Positions 24,197 through 32,832 of a stretch of DNA of 64,000 bases are shown one piece after another. Under the pieces are notes generated by a model that saw only the letters and a list, made by a program, of their open reading frames with translations, was not told where the DNA came from and searched no databases. Every line of letters starts with the position of its first letter. Position 1 is the stretch's first letter. The DNA comes from JAENVU01 sp046598395 (GTDB lineage: Bacteria; Actinomycetota; Acidimicrobiia; IMCC26256; JAENVU01). The position numbers and the translations under genes were made by a program. The stretch is taken from positions 1-64,000 of the forward strand of contig JBKJIQ010000013.1 in assembly GCA_046598395.1 (NCBI GenBank), read 5' to 3'.

Positions 24197-26178
24197 GCGC
24201 CACCGCGCCGATCGACCGCCGATCGCGCCAGGAACGATCCGCGGCATGGACGATGCTCGCGTTCACTGGCGCATACGCGCTCTTCGTTCAAACGCTGGCA
24301 TTTCATCGCGCCAACGACATCCATGGCGACATCGCGTATCACCGCGGCGTCGCGGCATCGATGGTCGGCGGAGATCTCAACGGCCAGGGTCCGATTCACG
24401 GCCTACTTTCCTACTTTGGCGGACTGTTCCCGATGTCGCTCGGTTACGGAGCGCACGCGTTCGGCGTCTCGTTCGACTCCTTCATCTCGGCGGTGTCCTG
24501 GCCGGCGACACTGGCGCTTCCGCTCGCGCTCTGGTGGCTCGGCCGGCGGATCTGGGACGACGACCTAACGCCGGCGCTGCTCGCGTTCCTCGGAACCGTG
24601 AGCGGTCCGATCGGCAACGACCCCGCGGCGCGATGGGTTCGCAGTGTCTTGCCCTCCGGAGCCAACTTCTGGCCCGTATACCCGCGCGACATTGGGCTCG
24701 TTCTGGTGATCGTGACAGTGGCGATCGCTCTGCGGCCGCCACGTTTCGCCTCGACGATCCTCGCCGGCGCGACTGCTGCGCTCGCGCTCGGCTTCCAGGT
24801 CCAGTTCGGCTTCTACGCAATGGCGGCCGGAGGCGCAACCATTGCGTGGGTGTCGTACCGAAACCCAGACCGCCGCACCTGGGTGCTGCACGCGGGAATC
24901 CTCGGCGTCACGGGAACGGTGGCCTCGGTGTGGTGGTGGTGGCCGCGGCTGCAGACGTACCGCGAGAGCGGACACCTCTTGTTGAAGAGCTTCCCGGGAA
25001 ATACCGACCCACCCTTGTCGGTCGCAGGGCTGGTGGGAGCCTTTGGACTGCTCGGCATTTTCGGCATTCTCGGGCTCGTGATGGTCGCTCGACGCGGTTC
25101 GAAGAACGAGCGGTTCTTCGCGGTCTGGTTCGCGCTGTTCATTCCGATCGCCATCGGGGGCATCGTGCTCGGCGATACCGGGGTTCTCACCGGCCGGCGT
25201 GTGCTGTTCCTTGCGAGCCTCCCGCTCACGGTGTGCGCGGCGAGCGCCGCCACACGGTTCGCGCGCCACGTCGACCTCAGGCTGGCGGTGCCCGTCGCAC
25301 TCATTGTGGTGACTGTGCCCGGCATCGTGGAGGCGCGCTGGATCCGTGATCGGGTCGATGCCGCGTGGGTATCACCCGCGCCGCCGGATCCATACGCGGT
25401 CCCCACCTGGGCCAACACGTTCACCAGTCTCCGGAGCCGGGTCGCGAACCACGGGTCGTCGGTCGTGCTCGCGTCCGACAACGACGCCGAGTTCATCTGG
25501 GAGCACACGGGCGCGCAGCCGACGAGCTTGTGGTTACCCGGTTGGGTCAAGCTCGGCTTTCCGCTCCGGCCGACGACGGGTACGGGATACCTCACACGGG
25601 TCCGGACCACCCAGGCCGGCTTCGGGAGTGGTCGGCGCGGAGTCTGCGCCGAGGCCCACCGTTACCAGGTAGATCGGATCGTTCTCCGTAGTAACGCCGA
25701 TGGTGTTGCGCTCTACGACGTCCGACCATCGGCGCGCTGGCGCGTCGACCCGAAGAACCGTACCGAACGATCTATCCATCGGTCGGTCGGTCCCGCGCTC
25801 ACGTACCTCGACGTGAACGAGAACGAATTATTGGCATTTGGTCGAGGTGGCCACGTATCTCTTGATTGGCACGCACCCGAAGTCCGCGCGGTTGAGATCG
25901 AATTTCTCCCGCGCTCCGGAGACGTGTCGCCTCCCCCCGTGACGCTTCGGCTCGCGAACGGTACGGCGCTCGTGCCCGAGTTTTCCGGCCGCGGCACCGG
26001 ACGCATGGCCGCGCACTTCCCGACTCCTGATGGCATACCCAACGGTGCGAGCATCGAAGCCGGGGGACGCATGACGATCAACCGGGTCTCGGGCTTTGTT
26101 CCGCTCCCCACGCTCCTTGGGGCCCGCACTCGCCCCCGCGTCTTGACGCCAGAGGCCCTGTGCCGGAAGTCAACCTGA
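24190..26178 (+). CDS. large multi-membrane protein, putative GT-C glycosyltransferase
   Basis: 662 residues from the ATG at 24190; a GTG one codon on is equally possible. About 11 helices fill residues 20-400. The first loop (NDIHGDIAYHRGVAASMVGGDLNGQGPIHG) has the acidic residue pattern of GT-C enzymes, and WWWWPRLQTY lies in a later loop. A soluble C-terminal half of ~230 residues follows, including a beta-rich DWHAPEVRAVEIEF segment that could bind carbohydrate. It overlaps the glycosidase-like gene (start) and, by 9 bases, the convergent gene at 26170. Confidence 0.65.
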   Translation: MVSATAPIDRRSRQERSAAWTMLAFTGAYALFVQTLAFHRANDIHGDIAYHRGVAASMVGGDLNGQGPIHGLLSYFGGLFPMSLGYGAHAFGVSFDSFISAVSWPATLALPLALWWLGRRIWDDDLTPALLAFLGTVSGPIGNDPAARWVRSVLPSGANFWPVYPRDIGLVLVIVTVAIALRPPRFASTILAGATAALALGFQVQFGFYAMAAGGATIAWVSYRNPDRRTWVLHAGILGVTGTVASVWWWWPRLQTYRESGHLLLKSFPGNTDPPLSVAGLVGAFGLLGIFGILGLVMVARRGSKNERFFAVWFALFIPIAIGGIVLGDTGVLTGRRVLFLASLPLTVCAASAATRFARHVDLRLAVPVALIVVTVPGIVEARWIRDRVDAAWVSPAPPDPYAVPTWANTFTSLRSRVANHGSSVVLASDNDAEFIWEHTGAQPTSLWLPGWVKLGFPLRPTTGTGYLTRVRTTQAGFGSGRRGVCAEAHRYQVDRIVLRSNADGVALYDVRPSARWRVDPKNRTERSIHRSVGPALTYLDVNENELLAFGRGGHVSLDWHAPEVRAVEIEFLPRSGDVSPPPVTLRLANGTALVPEFSGRGTGRMAAHFPTPDGIPNGASIEAGGRMTINRVSGFVPLPTLLGARTRPRVLTPEALCRKST

Positions 26179-28104
26179 TTGGGGCGACACCACCGAGTAC
26201 AGGCGAAATCCTGGTCCCACCTGCAGCACGTGCAGATCTGATCGACGATCAAGTGCCGCGACATCGGTCGGGAAGGCCACTCCGGCGCCGAGATCCCACG
26301 GGGTGATGGTGGAGACCAACACGTGAGTCACCCCAGGCACCGGAAGCGGTTCTGCCACGCCATGCGATGACGGCGCCGCGAACCATTCGATGCTCGCCTG
26401 CAGCCTTCGGTTGACCTGCTGCAAGACACCCGACTCGGTATAGGGAGCCCGACCGTCCAACAATCCGCGACCGCCCATGACATCGGGGACGAATCCTTCG
26501 CTGTAGGAGTTCGTAAGCACAAGAGCATCGGATGGGAGTCCGAGATCTCGGAGAGATCCCAACGATTCACGCGACGGCGTCTGGATGTCGAGCGATGCAG
26601 TCCAGCGCGCCGCCGGCACGAACACCGCAAGGGCAAACACGACACTGAGCCCCACACCAAGTGCGCGACGACTGCGCGAGATCGCCGACAACACCAGCGC
26701 GGCCGTCACCGGAAAGAAGACGTACACCAGCGGAAGCAGCCGCGCGTATCCCGTTCGTCGAGGAACATCGGTCGAGTAGTTGGCGGCGAGAAACGTGGAG
26801 AACACCACGATCGCGATCGTGGTCGCAAGCATGGTGACCGCGATACGCAACGCGGAGGACCGCAACTCGCCGCGCCGGGTGAACATCACGCCAAGCCCTG
26901 CCGCGGTGAGTCCCGCTGCCAATGCCCACCATGGCCATCCCAGGCCCGCCATCCCGGTGCGCAGCGATACCCGGGCTACCGAAGTCAATGGCGGCGGCGA
27001 CGAGACGGCGAGATTCCCCACCGCAAGCGAACGAAACCGCCAGGTCGGATCCAGCCCCGCGACCGATCGCGGGAGATTGCCCAACTTCTCGGCACCCGAC
27101 AGGCCACCACCGAGGAGAACATTCCCGGCCAGCCACGTCCCGCCGACCGCGGTCAGGAGCCATGCCGCAATGCGGCGCGTCTCGGCGCGGCGGATGCCGA
27201 ACATCAGCGCGGTCAGCGTGAGACCAAGCACCCAGGCGACCGCGAACACAAAGTCGATGCCATGGATCTCGCTCAGAGCGAGCGCGGCAATCGCCAAGAC
27301 AACCAGGTTCGTGGGCGTTCGACTCTGGAGCCAGCCCACGGCGAGCGCGGGGATCAGCAGCATGAGCGCGTACCCCGCGCTCTCGGGGCGGAACGACGCA
27401 AACTTCGTCGCGAACGTTGCACCACTCAACAGCAGCACGGAAGCCGCTCCGGACGGGATCCGATCTGCTCCCAGCGTGCGCGCGAGCGCGTAACACGCGA
27501 GCCCCGTCGTGACTGCTGCGATCACCCGAACCATTTGTGCCGCAACCAACTCCGATGGTCGCCCGGTGGCCACCGCCAACACCGCCGACGACGCGGTGAA
27601 GCCCGGGTAGTCATCGAGGAACGGCAGCCGCAGCCCCCATTCGAGCGAGCGCGTCGGGACCCGTCCGGCCAGCACTGTTTCGCGCGTCAGCCGCCAGTAG
27701 TACCAAGGAGTTGACCCGAGGAGTGCGTCTCGACGCTTGGCCATCAGTGCGATGACTGGTGCCGTTGCCACGGCGGTGCTGCCGAGGGCAACGGCAATGC
27801 CACCGCCGAGCCCTCGCGCGTTCACATCACGCAGCAGGCCCCGGCCACAGACGACAATCACCACCAGCGACGCGATCGCCAGCCCAAGCGCCGACATCGC
27901 GACCACGCGCTCGTCGATCTGACCGATCCGCACCAGGGTCTCCGCACCGAGGGTCCACACCGAGATCCCCGCGGCCAAACTCACTGTCAGAAACCGGATC
28001 GCGGAGGGCGACGGGGACCGCCACTCACCCACGACACCGACCGCGACACCAGGCAACACCATCCACGCAAGCAGCGAGACGGTTCCCAGGAGGTACGGGG
28101 TCAC
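26170..28104 (-). CDS. large multi-membrane protein, last gene of the sulfoquinovose operon
   Basis: 644 residues from a GTG overlapping the stop of the GT2 gene (GTGA). About 13 helices start with YLLGTVSLLAWMVLPGVAVGVV. A loop with RVPTRSLEWGLRLPFLDDYPGFTAS has paired acidic residues. The C-terminal ~150 residues are soluble (SLGSLRDLGLPSDALVLTNSYSEG, then ending FRLYSVVSPQSG). It resembles uncharacterised actinobacterial membrane proteins that accompany polysaccharide genes. A GT-C transferase using the product of the adjacent GT2 is plausible, not proven. Confidence 0.62.
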   Translation of the reverse strand: MTPYLLGTVSLLAWMVLPGVAVGVVGEWRSPSPSAIRFLTVSLAAGISVWTLGAETLVRIGQIDERVVAMSALGLAIASLVVIVVCGRGLLRDVNARGLGGGIAVALGSTAVATAPVIALMAKRRDALLGSTPWYYWRLTRETVLAGRVPTRSLEWGLRLPFLDDYPGFTASSAVLAVATGRPSELVAAQMVRVIAAVTTGLACYALARTLGADRIPSGAASVLLLSGATFATKFASFRPESAGYALMLLIPALAVGWLQSRTPTNLVVLAIAALALSEIHGIDFVFAVAWVLGLTLTALMFGIRRAETRRIAAWLLTAVGGTWLAGNVLLGGGLSGAEKLGNLPRSVAGLDPTWRFRSLAVGNLAVSSPPPLTSVARVSLRTGMAGLGWPWWALAAGLTAAGLGVMFTRRGELRSSALRIAVTMLATTIAIVVFSTFLAANYSTDVPRRTGYARLLPLVYVFFPVTAALVLSAISRSRRALGVGLSVVFALAVFVPAARWTASLDIQTPSRESLGSLRDLGLPSDALVLTNSYSEGFVPDVMGGRGLLDGRAPYTESGVLQQVNRRLQASIEWFAAPSSHGVAEPLPVPGVTHVLVSTITPWDLGAGVAFPTDVAALDRRSDLHVLQVGPGFRLYSVVSPQSG

Positions 28105-28910
28105 TGCAAATGGGAGCGGTGTCGCACCGCACCCGGGCGGCGCCCGGTCCGGGCAATCACGCCCAGAAAGCCGATGGGATACCCCAAGCGCCTCGGCTTC
28201 TTGCTCTCGCCGTGGGAACGGCTGCGGATGTGGACCGGGACCTCGACGATCCGGAGGCCAGCCCGTGATGCCTCGATGATGATCTCCGGGGCCGAGAAAC
28301 GAGCCTCGGTGAGCTGCATCGAGCTGAGGTTCTTCGCGCGAATCGCGCGAAACCCGTTCGTGCAGTCGGTGATACCCGCGCCGCTCATACGGTTGATGAG
28401 CGCGGTGAAACCGCGGATGCCCAGATCACGCGCTCCGCCGGCGTCGTCGTACTCACCGAGGAACCGAGATCCCTGCACGTAATCAGCGTCATCACGCACG
28501 ATCGGCATCAGGACGTCGATCATTTGGTCCGGGCGATGTTGTCCATCCGCGTCCATCGTCATCACGATGTCTGCATCGAGTTCGAGCGCATGTGCGAACC
28601 CCGTCCGCAACGCATCCCCCTGACCGCGATTCACCGGATGCACCAGCGTCGTGTACCCCGCGGCACGCGCCACCGCAGCGGTGTCATCGGTACCGCCGTC
28701 GACCACCACGATCGGTACCACCGTCATGCCCGCGAGTTGCGTCGGCAGCTCATCGAGCACCCGAACAATGCTGTCCGCCTCGTTGTACGCAGGTATCACT
28801 ACCGCGACCGTTGGCTCGATCACTGGCACCACCGGACCAATGCTCGCTCGGGCGAACGAGACGACCAGATCGCCGAGCTGCTGATCCAACGCCCGAAGTT
28901 TACGGTTCAT
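28101..28910 (-). CDS. family 2 glycosyltransferase, polyprenyl-phosphate-sugar synthase-like
   Basis: 269 residues of GT-A fold: VAVVIPAYNEADSIVRVLDEL, VVDGGTDDTA, HPVNRGQGDALRTGF, and the metal-binding TMDADGQHRPDQ. SRFLGEYDDAG and CTNGFRAIR follow, then a basic C-terminus without clear membrane helices, as in DPM1-type dolichol/polyprenol-phosphate mannose synthases. Such an enzyme would make the lipid-linked sugar that GT-C proteins use. It overlaps genes on both sides by 4 bases (stop/start), in the middle of the sqdB operon. Confidence 0.88.
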   Translation of the reverse strand: MNRKLRALDQQLGDLVVSFARASIGPVVPVIEPTVAVVIPAYNEADSIVRVLDELPTQLAGMTVVPIVVVDGGTDDTAAVARAAGYTTLVHPVNRGQGDALRTGFAHALELDADIVMTMDADGQHRPDQMIDVLMPIVRDDADYVQGSRFLGEYDDAGGARDLGIRGFTALINRMSGAGITDCTNGFRAIRAKNLSSMQLTEARFSAPEIIIEASRAGLRIVEVPVHIRSRSHGESKKPRRLGYPIGFLGVIARTGRRPGAVRHRSHLQ

Positions 28911-29869
28911 GTCCGATACTCCTGTCGAAACCAGTCGGCCGTGACTTCGAGTCCGCGACGCAACGGTGTACTCGGCTCGTACCCCAGATCCGCTCGAGCA
29001 CGAGTGATGTCGGAAAATGCCCGCCGGATCTCACCGCGCCGTTCCGGTTCGTTCACCACCGTGACGCCCACATCGACCATGACCGCTTCGAGCAACGCCA
29101 TCAGCTGGTTGACCGAGGTTTCGATTCCGGTGCCCAGCTGGTAGAGCCCTGCCGTCGGACGACGAACGATCGCCGCAATCACGGCGTCGCACAGGTCGTC
29201 GACGTAGAGGAAGTCGCGTGTTTGCTCGCCGTTGCCGTACACAATCAATGGCAGACCGTCCATGATCCGTTTGAGGCACCGCGCAACCACGCTGCCCTTG
29301 TGATAGCTGTACGGCCCGTACACGTTCGTGAACCGCAGCGCGGTTGCGGCGATACCGTACGAACCAGAAAACGCGGAACACAACCCCTCACCAGCGAGCT
29401 TCGACGCGCCATACGGCGAGAGCGGCTTCGGCGCCAACCCCTCGTGGCCCGGTGGGGGTGCCGAACCCAGCGGGGCACCAGAACTCGCGAACACAAACGA
29501 CCCGGCCCCAGCGTCTCGCGCCGCGATCAGCCCGTTCAATGTGCCAAAGATATTGACCTCGGCATCGCCACGCGGATCCTCGACGGAATCGACCACACCG
29601 GTTCGCGCCGCCAGGTGCACGATCGCGTCCACCCCCCGAGCCGCGCCCGCGAGTGCATCAGCGTCGCGAACATCACCTTCGATTAGATCGTGATAACCCG
29701 CGGCCTCAGCATCGGCCGCGCGACCGGTGACCAGACTGTCGAACGCCACAATCCGCGCGCCGGAAGACAACAAGCGCCGACCAAGGTTCACGCCGATAAA
29801 GCCGGCACCCCCGGTGACCAGCACCGTCTGGCCGTCGAGCGGGCTGCTCCCCTGAATTTCACCGGACAC
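28907..29869 (-). CDS. NAD-dependent sugar epimerase/dehydratase (extended SDR)
   Basis: 320 residues from the GTG at 29869. VLVTGGAGFIGVNLGRRLL binds NAD, FASSGA supplies the active-site Ser, and SPYGASKLAGE carries the Tyr-x3-Lys pair. RFTNVYGPYS and YGNGEQTRDFLYVDDL are hallmarks of UDP-glucose 4-epimerase-like SDRs. Which nucleotide sugar it acts on is unclear. It overlaps the GT2 gene by 4 bases and follows the GT39-like gene by 79 bases, in the same operon as the UDP-sulfoquinovose synthase. Confidence 0.9.
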   Translation of the reverse strand: MSGEIQGSSPLDGQTVLVTGGAGFIGVNLGRRLLSSGARIVAFDSLVTGRAADAEAAGYHDLIEGDVRDADALAGAARGVDAIVHLAARTGVVDSVEDPRGDAEVNIFGTLNGLIAARDAGAGSFVFASSGAPLGSAPPPGHEGLAPKPLSPYGASKLAGEGLCSAFSGSYGIAATALRFTNVYGPYSYHKGSVVARCLKRIMDGLPLIVYGNGEQTRDFLYVDDLCDAVIAAIVRRPTAGLYQLGTGIETSVNQLMALLEAVMVDVGVTVVNEPERRGEIRRAFSDITRARADLGYEPSTPLRRGLEVTADWFRQEYRT

Positions 29870-29948
29870 GATCGGCTGAGTGTACCGATCAGCCACTCCA
29901 CTCTGCGGTTTTCCAGAGGCGTACTCGACCCCGAACCGGGCTCCTGGG

Positions 29949-31577
29949 TCAACGGCCGTTGAAGAGCGACCATGGAAACGAGGACGTGAACGGTGGAAGC
30001 AACACGGCAAGCTTGCTGACCAGCACCGTTTGACGATGGAGCTCGGCGGCGGATCTGGGTGTACTCACCGAGACGAACCACGGCACGATCGAGCCCGGCG
30101 CATTGCGGTCTCCTGCGATGACCTGCAAATCGGGGATCGAGTTGAGCCCCCGCTTGCGAAACTGGCGTCCAGACGGCGGAGACCCGGTCACCCAAACCAC
30201 GTGACCGTTGGGAACTTTGAGATGTGGAGGCCGGCCACCAGGGATCATGAAATGCAATGTTCGATGCACCCCGCGCCAATCGAGATAGTTCCTCACCGGG
30301 GTTCGCCACCGAGGATCAACCGGACCGATCACGACCAAGTCGTCGGACGCGGTCCGGGCCACGACCGTCGCCAGTTCGCGATAGTCCGTCTTCTCGGTGC
30401 GGTAGTAGACGCCGAGCGAAATCAATGACAGCAGCACGACCGCCGCCGCTATAGAGGCGATCACCCCACCGAAAGCGAACTTCTTTCCCGACCGTGGAGA
30501 GCGGAGCCGGTTGGCCACGGCCACGGTGCCCATCGCCGCGAGCAGCAGGACGACCGGCAGGAGGAATTCGATTCGGCGCATCGCGAAATAGGTCTTGAGC
30601 ACCCAAGCCAGCGGTACCAACGCGACCATGAACCCCACGGCGTAGGCCGCGACTCCAATCGCGACCTTCTGATGTACACCGCGAAGCAGCGCGACCGAGG
30701 CCACCGCGAGACCCGCGAGTCCGAGCGCAAGCAGCGTCCACCGACCACCGTTACCCAACAGCCAATGCGCGGTTCGTTTGAACAGGTCGAGGTCCAAGCC
30801 GACGTCGTTCGTCACCTGCGGATTGAGGTTGTAGGAACGTCCACCCCACAGATCGGGTATCCAGCGAAGGGCACCCCAGAGGTACCAGGGCACCGCGACC
30901 ACCGCGGCCGCCGCTAACCCCAATCGCGCATCACTTTTCAGTTGGGTCGAGCCAACGACGTCCTGCATGCCGCGCAGGCGATGGACCATCCACGCAATGA
31001 CACTGACCTGGACGACCACGGTCAGTGGGGCGAACGGATGCGTCAACACCATGAGGCCAACCGCAACACCCCACCAGAGGAATGCGCGACGTTTCCGCTC
31101 CTGGAGCGCACGCACCACGAGCCACCAGGAGACGAGATGGAGCGCCGAGAACATGGTGTAGTAGCGGTTCTCTTGCGAATATCGGACTGCGAATGGTGCG
31201 ACCGCCAAGAACAGTCCCGCTAGCAGCGCAACATCGCGACGGTCCGTGAGTCGACGCGTCAGTAACACCAGCGCCAAGACCTCGAGTGTCCCGAACACAA
31301 CTGCCGGAATCCGAGCTGCAGACTCGAACCCAATGGGGAGCATCGTGGCCAACCACACCGCGATGTAGTGCAACGGTGGTTCGAACGGCCCGCCGCGAGC
31401 ACGGAGGTCGCCCAGGAGATGTCCCGAACGAACGAACGAGAGCACGTTGATCTCGTCGACCCAGAAGCTGTTCGCGCCGAGTCGGAACAGCCGGAGCATG
31501 AGCGCGACGACGACGATCGCGACGACTGCTAACTCGTAACGCCGTGTGGAACGCAACTCACCCAGCGGCGCGCTCAA
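29949..31577 (-). CDS. GT39/PMT-like membrane glycosyltransferase
   Basis: About 542 residues from a TTG at 31577, 10 bases after the sqdB stop. The frame upstream overlaps sqdB and looks non-coding. LGANSFWVDEINVLSFVRSGHLLGDLRARGGPFEPPLHY is the catalytic first loop of GT39-type enzymes, with the Asp-Glu pair and PPLHY. About 11 helices and a short C-terminal soluble part follow. It should move a sugar from a polyprenyl phosphate to an extracytoplasmic acceptor. Its position between sqdB and the epimerase makes sulfoquinovose or its glycan the candidate cargo. Confidence 0.8.
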   Translation of the reverse strand: MSAPLGELRSTRRYELAVVAIVVVALMLRLFRLGANSFWVDEINVLSFVRSGHLLGDLRARGGPFEPPLHYIAVWLATMLPIGFESAARIPAVVFGTLEVLALVLLTRRLTDRRDVALLAGLFLAVAPFAVRYSQENRYYTMFSALHLVSWWLVVRALQERKRRAFLWWGVAVGLMVLTHPFAPLTVVVQVSVIAWMVHRLRGMQDVVGSTQLKSDARLGLAAAAVVAVPWYLWGALRWIPDLWGGRSYNLNPQVTNDVGLDLDLFKRTAHWLLGNGGRWTLLALGLAGLAVASVALLRGVHQKVAIGVAAYAVGFMVALVPLAWVLKTYFAMRRIEFLLPVVLLLAAMGTVAVANRLRSPRSGKKFAFGGVIASIAAAVVLLSLISLGVYYRTEKTDYRELATVVARTASDDLVVIGPVDPRWRTPVRNYLDWRGVHRTLHFMIPGGRPPHLKVPNGHVVWVTGSPPSGRQFRKRGLNSIPDLQVIAGDRNAPGSIVPWFVSVSTPRSAAELHRQTVLVSKLAVLLPPFTSSFPWSLFNGR

Positions 31578-31587
31578 CCGCGGAGGC

Positions 31588-32736
31588 TCAGCGCCAGCGG
31601 GTTGCAGGGTCGATCGCGCGGGGGTTGATCCGATCCTTGAACCGCTCAATGGTGTGCAACACCGTTTCAATGAGCTCGTCGGACAACATCCGCGGCTTGA
31701 GACCGAGCTCCAACAGACCGGTGTGCTTCGGGTTGTAGTAATGGTCCTCCAACTCGAATCGTGGATTGTCCACGTGCTCGAGCTGCGCGTTGTACCCCAG
31801 ATGACGGGCCGCGGTGACCACTTCATCCGCGAGCTGATTGACCGAGAAGAGCTCCGTGAACTGGTTGAACACCCGCATCTCACCCTGTGCCGCCGGGTTG
31901 CGCGTGGCGAGCTCGATGCATTGCACGGTGTCGCGGATGTTCAGGTACCCGCGGGTCTGGTTGCCCTTGCCGTACACCGTGATCGGGTGGCCAAGCACCG
32001 CCTGCACACAAAAACGGTTGAGCGCCGTCCCGAAGATCTCGTCGTAGTCGAACCGCGTGAGCAGACGATCGTCGATCTCGGTGTCGTCGGTGTGGATTCC
32101 ATACACAACGCCCTGGTTGAGGTCGGTGGCCCGGAGGCCCCACACCCGGCAGGCGAAGTGAATGTTGTGGGAGTCGTGCACCTTGGAGAGGTGATAGAAG
32201 CTGCCAGGGAGCTTCGGGAACGGGAGCCGATCCGTTCGACCGTTGTGCTCGAGCTCGAGGTAACCCTCTTCGATATCGATGTTCGGGGTTCCATACTCAC
32301 CCATGGTGCCGAGTTTCACGAGGTGCGCATCCGGCACAACTTCGCGCATCGCCCAGATCACGTTCATGCAACCTTCGACGTTGTTGCGTTGCGTTTCCCA
32401 CGCGTGGTCACGGTCGATCATCGAATAGGGCGCCGAGGGAATCTCGCCGTAATGCACGATCGTGTCGGGCCGGAAACTCGCGAACACCGCGAGGAGACCC
32501 TCGTAATCGCAGATGTCGAGGACGTGAGATTCGATTCGCTTGCCCGAGACCTGCTCCCATGCCGTGACGCGATCTTGCAGCGGTGCGATCGGCGTCAGGC
32601 TGTCGGTTCCCCGCTCGAGGTGTCCCCGCCGACGAGTGAAATCGTCGACGATGGCGACGTCGTCACCGAGGCGCGAGAAGTGCATCGCCGTCGGCCAACC
32701 GAGATAGCCGTCGCCGCCAAGAATCAGGATCCGCAC
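31588..32736 (-). CDS. sqdB: UDP-sulfoquinovose synthase (SQD1/SqdB)
   Basis: 382 residues from a GTG with GGAGG upstream. It matches plant SQD1 very closely over its whole length from memory: ILGGDGYLGWPTAMHFS, SLTPIAPLQDRV, GEIPSAPYSMIDR, KLGTMGEYGTPNIDIEEGY, SFYHLSKVHDSHNI, ATDLNQGVVYG, FGTALNRFCVQA, GHPITVYGKGNQTRGYL and EHVDNPRFELEDHYYN. Catalytic residues correspond to Thr144, Tyr181 and Lys185. The enzyme makes UDP-sulfoquinovose from UDP-glucose and sulfite. SqdB normally feeds sulfolipid synthesis with an SqdX/SqdD transferase; none is here. Instead it sits in a flippase/GT-C/GT2 operon, so a sulfoquinovose glycan is likely. Confidence 0.95.
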   Translation of the reverse strand: MRILILGGDGYLGWPTAMHFSRLGDDVAIVDDFTRRRGHLERGTDSLTPIAPLQDRVTAWEQVSGKRIESHVLDICDYEGLLAVFASFRPDTIVHYGEIPSAPYSMIDRDHAWETQRNNVEGCMNVIWAMREVVPDAHLVKLGTMGEYGTPNIDIEEGYLELEHNGRTDRLPFPKLPGSFYHLSKVHDSHNIHFACRVWGLRATDLNQGVVYGIHTDDTEIDDRLLTRFDYDEIFGTALNRFCVQAVLGHPITVYGKGNQTRGYLNIRDTVQCIELATRNPAAQGEMRVFNQFTELFSVNQLADEVVTAARHLGYNAQLEHVDNPRFELEDHYYNPKHTGLLELGLKPRMLSDELIETVLHTIERFKDRINPRAIDPATRWR

Positions 32737-32832
32737 ACTGACCTCCGTATGTCCACCGCATGTCCGACGTCGACGCGCACTCTGAGGGCTTTCACCGTCA
32801 GCGCGCTGCCCGTCGCTTGATGACGTTGGAGG

